Origin: Candidatus Zixiibacteriota bacterium
GTDB taxonomy: Bacteria; Zixibacteria; MSB-5A5; JAABVY01; JAHJOQ01
Assembly (NCBI GenBank): GCA_018820315.1
Contig: JAHJOQ010000134.1
Location: 1-64,000 of the forward strand
Direction: 5' to 3'
Length of the DNA stretch: 64,000 nt
Below the pieces are notes generated by a model, which was not told where the DNA came from, did not search any database, and worked only from the letters and a program-made list of their open reading frames with translations. Positions 61,916-64,000 of the stretch are shown here, piece by piece (position 1 is the first letter of the stretch; every line of letters begins with the position of its first letter). A program made the position numbers and the translations under genes.

Positions 61916-62343
61916 GCAAGCGTACACATGCCAGAGAACTTGTTCTGAAATGTCTCTACGCTTTCGAGAGTCTTGATGGCGACGCTGAGTCGGTGTTCAA
62001 ACAGACCTGCGCCGACTCACACCTCGATGGCACAGCTTTCGAGTTTGTGTCAAATCTATTCTTCAAGATTGTGGGGGAGATCACAGAGATCGACAAGAAA
62101 ATCAGCGCGAGCGCGCAGAATTGGGATATCAAACGGCTTGCCATAGTCGACAAAAACATAATCCGGATAGCTGTCTGCGAGTTGTTCTTCTTCCCCGATA
62201 TCCCGGCGAAAGTATCGATAAACGAGGCGATTGAGCTTGCCAAGAAGTATTCGACTCTGGATTCAGCGTCGTTCGTCAACGGCATTCTGGATCATATATA
62301 CAAAGAGAATGCCGTCGAACTGGAGAACGGCGCGAGCGCGTAG
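61912..62343 (+). CDS. nusB: Transcription antitermination factor NusB, 143 aa
   Basis: RNA-binding helical protein needed for rRNA antitermination. The N-terminus [20 protein letters not shown] and the C-terminal [20 protein letters not shown] then [14 protein letters not shown] are typical. ATG 61912 overlaps the ribH stop by 4 bp; a longer frame to 61885 lies within ribH. The ribH-nusB pairing is common in bacteria. Confidence 0.95.
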   Translation: MSKRTHARELVLKCLYAFESLDGDAESVFKQTCADSHLDGTAFEFVSNLFFKIVGEITEIDKKISASAQNWDIKRLAIVDKNIIRIAVCELFFFPDIPAKVSINEAIELAKKYSTLDSASFVNGILDHIYKENAVELENGASA

Positions 62344-62360
62344 CGATCTCCGACCATGCG

Positions 62361-62417
62361 CTGTCAGGAATCCTTTCCTGACAGCTGGAGAGATCGGGCA
62401 GGAAAGGATTCTGCCCG
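62361..62417. repeat. Two adjacent perfect hairpins after nusB (families A/B-like)
   Basis: Hairpin 1: CTGTCAGGAA (62361-62370) and TTCCTGACAG (62375-62384). Hairpin 2: CGGGCAG (62395-62401) and CTGCCCG (62411-62417). The second matches the family B unit at 4120-4148. No T-run, so intrinsic termination is doubtful. Confidence 0.6.
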
Positions 62418-62480
62418 CGACCCCACTTGAAGTTTGCCCGTGACCTTGGTCCCGGAAGTCCAGTCCGTGGCTAATTTATA

Positions 62481-62509
62481 TTGACTTTTGCTGCTCGGAA
62501 TGATAAGCT
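62481..62509 (+). promoter_or_regulatory. Putative tRNA-Arg promoter
   Basis: TTGACT (62481-62486), 17-bp spacer, TAAGCT (62504-62509), with the predicted start 5 bp before the tRNA. Confidence 0.55.
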
Positions 62510-62520
62510 TGAGAATCGAT

Positions 62521-62592
62521 GCCCCCGTAGTGTAATGGATAACGCACCAGCCTCCGGAGCTGGGAATCCAGGTTCGATCCCTGGCGGGGGTA
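62521..62592 (+). tRNA. tRNA-Arg (anticodon CCG)
   Basis: Cloverleaf by eye: acceptor GCCCCCG with CGGGGGT (first pair G-U), D-stem GTGT with ACGC, anticodon stem CCAGC with GCTGG around loop CTCCGGA (anticodon CCG), T-arm CCAGG-TTCGATC-CCTGG. Discriminator A, no encoded CCA. It reads the codon CGG. Confidence 0.95.
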
Positions 62593-62708
62593 TTTGAAAG
62601 GGCGCGCTAAGTCCTGAATTGAGTGCTATTGTTTTCATAGAGAGATTGACGGATGACGCATCCAGCTATCTCATTGACGGGTGAACCGTATCCAAAGTGG
62701 AGGAAGCC

Positions 62709-63023
62709 ATGATACTGAAAAGAATTGGTCCTTTTTCATGTGCAAAGGTTAGTGCTGTACTCTACGCCATATTGGGGTTGATTATAGGATTAGTCTTTTC
62801 TCTGATCGCGCTGGCGGGTGCATTTGCGAGCGATTCACCGGCAGCTGCGCTCTTCGGTGTCGGCGCGGTGATAATGTTCCCGATTCTTTATGGCTGTATC
62901 GGATTTATCAGCGGAGCGCTCTCGGCTTGGCTGTACAATCGTGTAGTTGGGTGGATCGGGGGAATTGAGGTGGAGTTCGACCAAGGTTCCATCGCTCCGC
63001 AAGATCCTTCGACTGCGGCTTAA
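62709..63023 (+). CDS. Small membrane protein of unknown function, 104 aa
   Basis: Three hydrophobic segments (VSAVLYAILGLIIGLVFSLI, an Ala/Gly-rich one around AALFGVGAVIMFPILYGCIG, and ISGALSAWLYNRVVGWIGG) are followed by a short soluble tail, IEVEFDQ. ISGALSAWLYNRVVGWIGGI is a common ending in a family of small bacterial and archaeal membrane proteins without known function. ATG 62709 follows GGAGGA; the GTG at 62697 overlaps that ribosome-binding site. Confidence 0.7.
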   Translation: MILKRIGPFSCAKVSAVLYAILGLIIGLVFSLIALAGAFASDSPAAALFGVGAVIMFPILYGCIGFISGALSAWLYNRVVGWIGGIEVEFDQGSIAPQDPSTAA

Positions 63024-63407
63024 CGAGTTGATCAGACTGCCTGCTGGGTTATCAGGGCAGGTTCGATGGAGTCCTCAGGATTAGTTTGTCGGTCCTGCTG
63101 TGACAGCAATTTAGCCGCGGCAGTGAGATGACCGGAGCATAGTTGGTTGGGGCAATCCAATGTTCCGCAATAGAAGATGTCTCAATATCTGTCACCATTC
63201 CCTCCAGTCTTCTCCGAAGGGTGGTAATGCTCTGCGGCCAAGCGCGGAGTTTGCGGAAATCAGTCAGAACAATTCGACTTCTCCTCTGTTAAACATGGTG
63301 TAAACACGTATATCTTATCTTCTTGATATTGACGTGGTTACTCTACGAGGGCGCAGGGGTATCACCCCTGCGCTTTAAATCTTGGAGCTGAATCGATTGG
63401 AGATTAT
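63024..63407. other. Intergenic region
   Basis: 384 bp with no convincing gene. The one clear structure is a hairpin at 63351-63373. Confidence 0.5.
63351..63373 (+). terminator. Strong hairpin upstream of phhB, terminator-like
   Basis: Perfect 10-bp stem GCGCAGGGGT (63351-63360) and ACCCCTGCGC (63364-63373), 3-nt loop, then TTTAAAT. It lies 34 bp before phhB. It may end an upstream transcript or be a repeat unit. Confidence 0.4.
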
Positions 63408-63764
63408 ATGTCAGAGTCGTTGAGAATTAAGAAATGTGTCCCCTGCGAGGGCGGAATTGAGCCGATGAGCGATGTTGCGATCGGTAACCTGATATCGCGT
63501 GTCCCGACCTGGAAGTGTGCAGAAATTGAACACTCCGGCAAGAAGATCAAAACTCTACAGAAAACGTTCTCGTTCAAGAACTTCCGCGAGGCCATGGCTT
63601 TCCTGAGGAAAGTTGAGGATATTGCGGAATCGGAGGGGCATCATCCCGACTTCTGTGTGCACTATAGCAGAGTCGATTTCACCATCTGGACGCATGCGAT
63701 ATCGGGGCTACACCAGAATGACTTTATTCTGGCGTCTAAAACTGATGAGCTTGTGGAAGGCTGA
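63408..63764 (+). CDS. phhB: Pterin-4a-carbinolamine dehydratase, 118 aa
   Basis: Dehydrates 4a-hydroxytetrahydropterin to recycle tetrahydropterin cofactor. The core motif EGHHPDFCVHYSRVDFTIWT then HAISGLHQNDFILASKTDEL has the active-site histidines. LQKTFSFKNFREAMAFL is typical. The length is normal with a short N-terminal extension (KKCVPCEGG). No phenylalanine hydroxylase gene is nearby. Confidence 0.93.
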   Translation: MSESLRIKKCVPCEGGIEPMSDVAIGNLISRVPTWKCAEIEHSGKKIKTLQKTFSFKNFREAMAFLRKVEDIAESEGHHPDFCVHYSRVDFTIWTHAISGLHQNDFILASKTDELVEG

Positions 63765-63806
63765 AGGTTGTATGGTGATCGCGCACGGCGAGCCTTATTT
63801 GACCGA

Positions 63807-63881
63807 TCAGCCACCTCCGCCGCCCCTGAATAGAAGCATTATTACAAACGCGATGATTCCAACAATAATAGCAATTTCCAA
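63807..63881 (-). CDS. Possible 24-residue membrane peptide
   Basis: From TTG 63881 the frame encodes EIAIIVGIIAFVIMLLF followed by RGGGGG and a stop. That is one membrane helix with a glycine tail. GAGGAG lies 11 bp upstream. Too short to be certain. Confidence 0.25.
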   Translation of the reverse strand: MEIAIIVGIIAFVIMLLFRGGGGG

Positions 63882-64000
63882 TGCTGCAACAGCTCCTCTT
63901 ATGGTTACCTACTGAAAGGAATGCGTTGCGGCAGAAAATGTTCCCGTCTGATACATAGGAACTCCGATACTACCTGTCGACTATTCCTTAATCAGCGAGT

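Noticed and set aside
63613-63915. 100-codon plus-strand frame over the end of phhB
   Set aside because: Out-of-frame shadow of phhB. The tail is the complement of a possible small membrane peptide.

Overview
This window looks like chromosome of a Gram-negative, respiring bacterium of the FCB group, most likely candidate phylum Zixibacteria. Secreted proteins end in dockerin-like EF-hand pairs of the GDxDGSGxIDIDDVVYLI type or in FlgD-like C-terminal sorting domains. There are lipoproteins, an outer-membrane receptor and a complete 14-gene complex I operon. The phylum is inferred from these protein styles, not from a marker gene. Most genes are ordinary housekeeping or envelope genes. No CRISPR array, prophage or rRNA was seen.

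Layout. 1-2.8 kb: two type IV pilin-like genes, each behind a sigma-54-type promoter, next to an NtrC/PilR-type activator. 3-5 kb: a small winged-helix protein, a lipoprotein and a DUF2461 protein. 5-7.9 kb: a compact restriction-modification pair, an N6-adenine methylase fused to a specificity domain and a convergent MamI-like endonuclease. Copies of GATNNNNATC, the site recalled for MamI, lie in both promoters. 8-11.2 kb: dicarboxylate/glutamate symporter, FAD oxidoreductase, duplicated secreted protein. 11.3-16.6 kb: a kinase-like protein without ATPase domain, purF, and a subtilisin with dockerin. 16.7-31.2 kb: nuoA-N, with a glutaredoxin gene between nuoM and nuoN. 31.3-37.1 kb: cohesin/dockerin-like protein and its truncated copy, a protein with a fourfold repeat, and a fibronectin/FG-GAP lipoprotein. 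37.3-46.4 kb: one seven-gene transcription unit (FTCD, PHP phosphatase, metalloprotease-like secreted protein, ECF S component, outer-membrane receptor, HD hydrolase, MFS transporter). 46.4-52.1 kb: envelope stress-type small proteins, acyl-CoA dehydrogenase, MBL hydrolase and a carboxyltransferase. 52.1-55.3 kb: an accessory patch with a REP-associated transposase bracketed by inverted palindromes, a 48-residue Cys/His protein and two stand-alone transferases. 55.4-58.1 kb: secreted protein, GNAT, B12-binding subunit, duplicated secreted protein. 58.2-62.3 kb: FMN riboswitch and ribD-ribE-ribBA-ribH-nusB. 62.5-64 kb: tRNA-Arg(CCG), a small membrane protein, and pterin carbinolamine dehydratase.

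Functional themes: respiration (complex I), riboflavin supply, propionate/methylmalonyl-CoA metabolism (carboxyltransferase, B12 subunit, acyl-CoA dehydrogenase), histidine/folate one-carbon metabolism, and secreted modular proteins. Housekeeping promoters here are regular, TTGAC[AT]-N16/17-TA[TG]ATT. Several of the longest possible ORF starts are in fact the TTG of a -35 box, so starts were moved to the next codon with a Shine-Dalgarno sequence.
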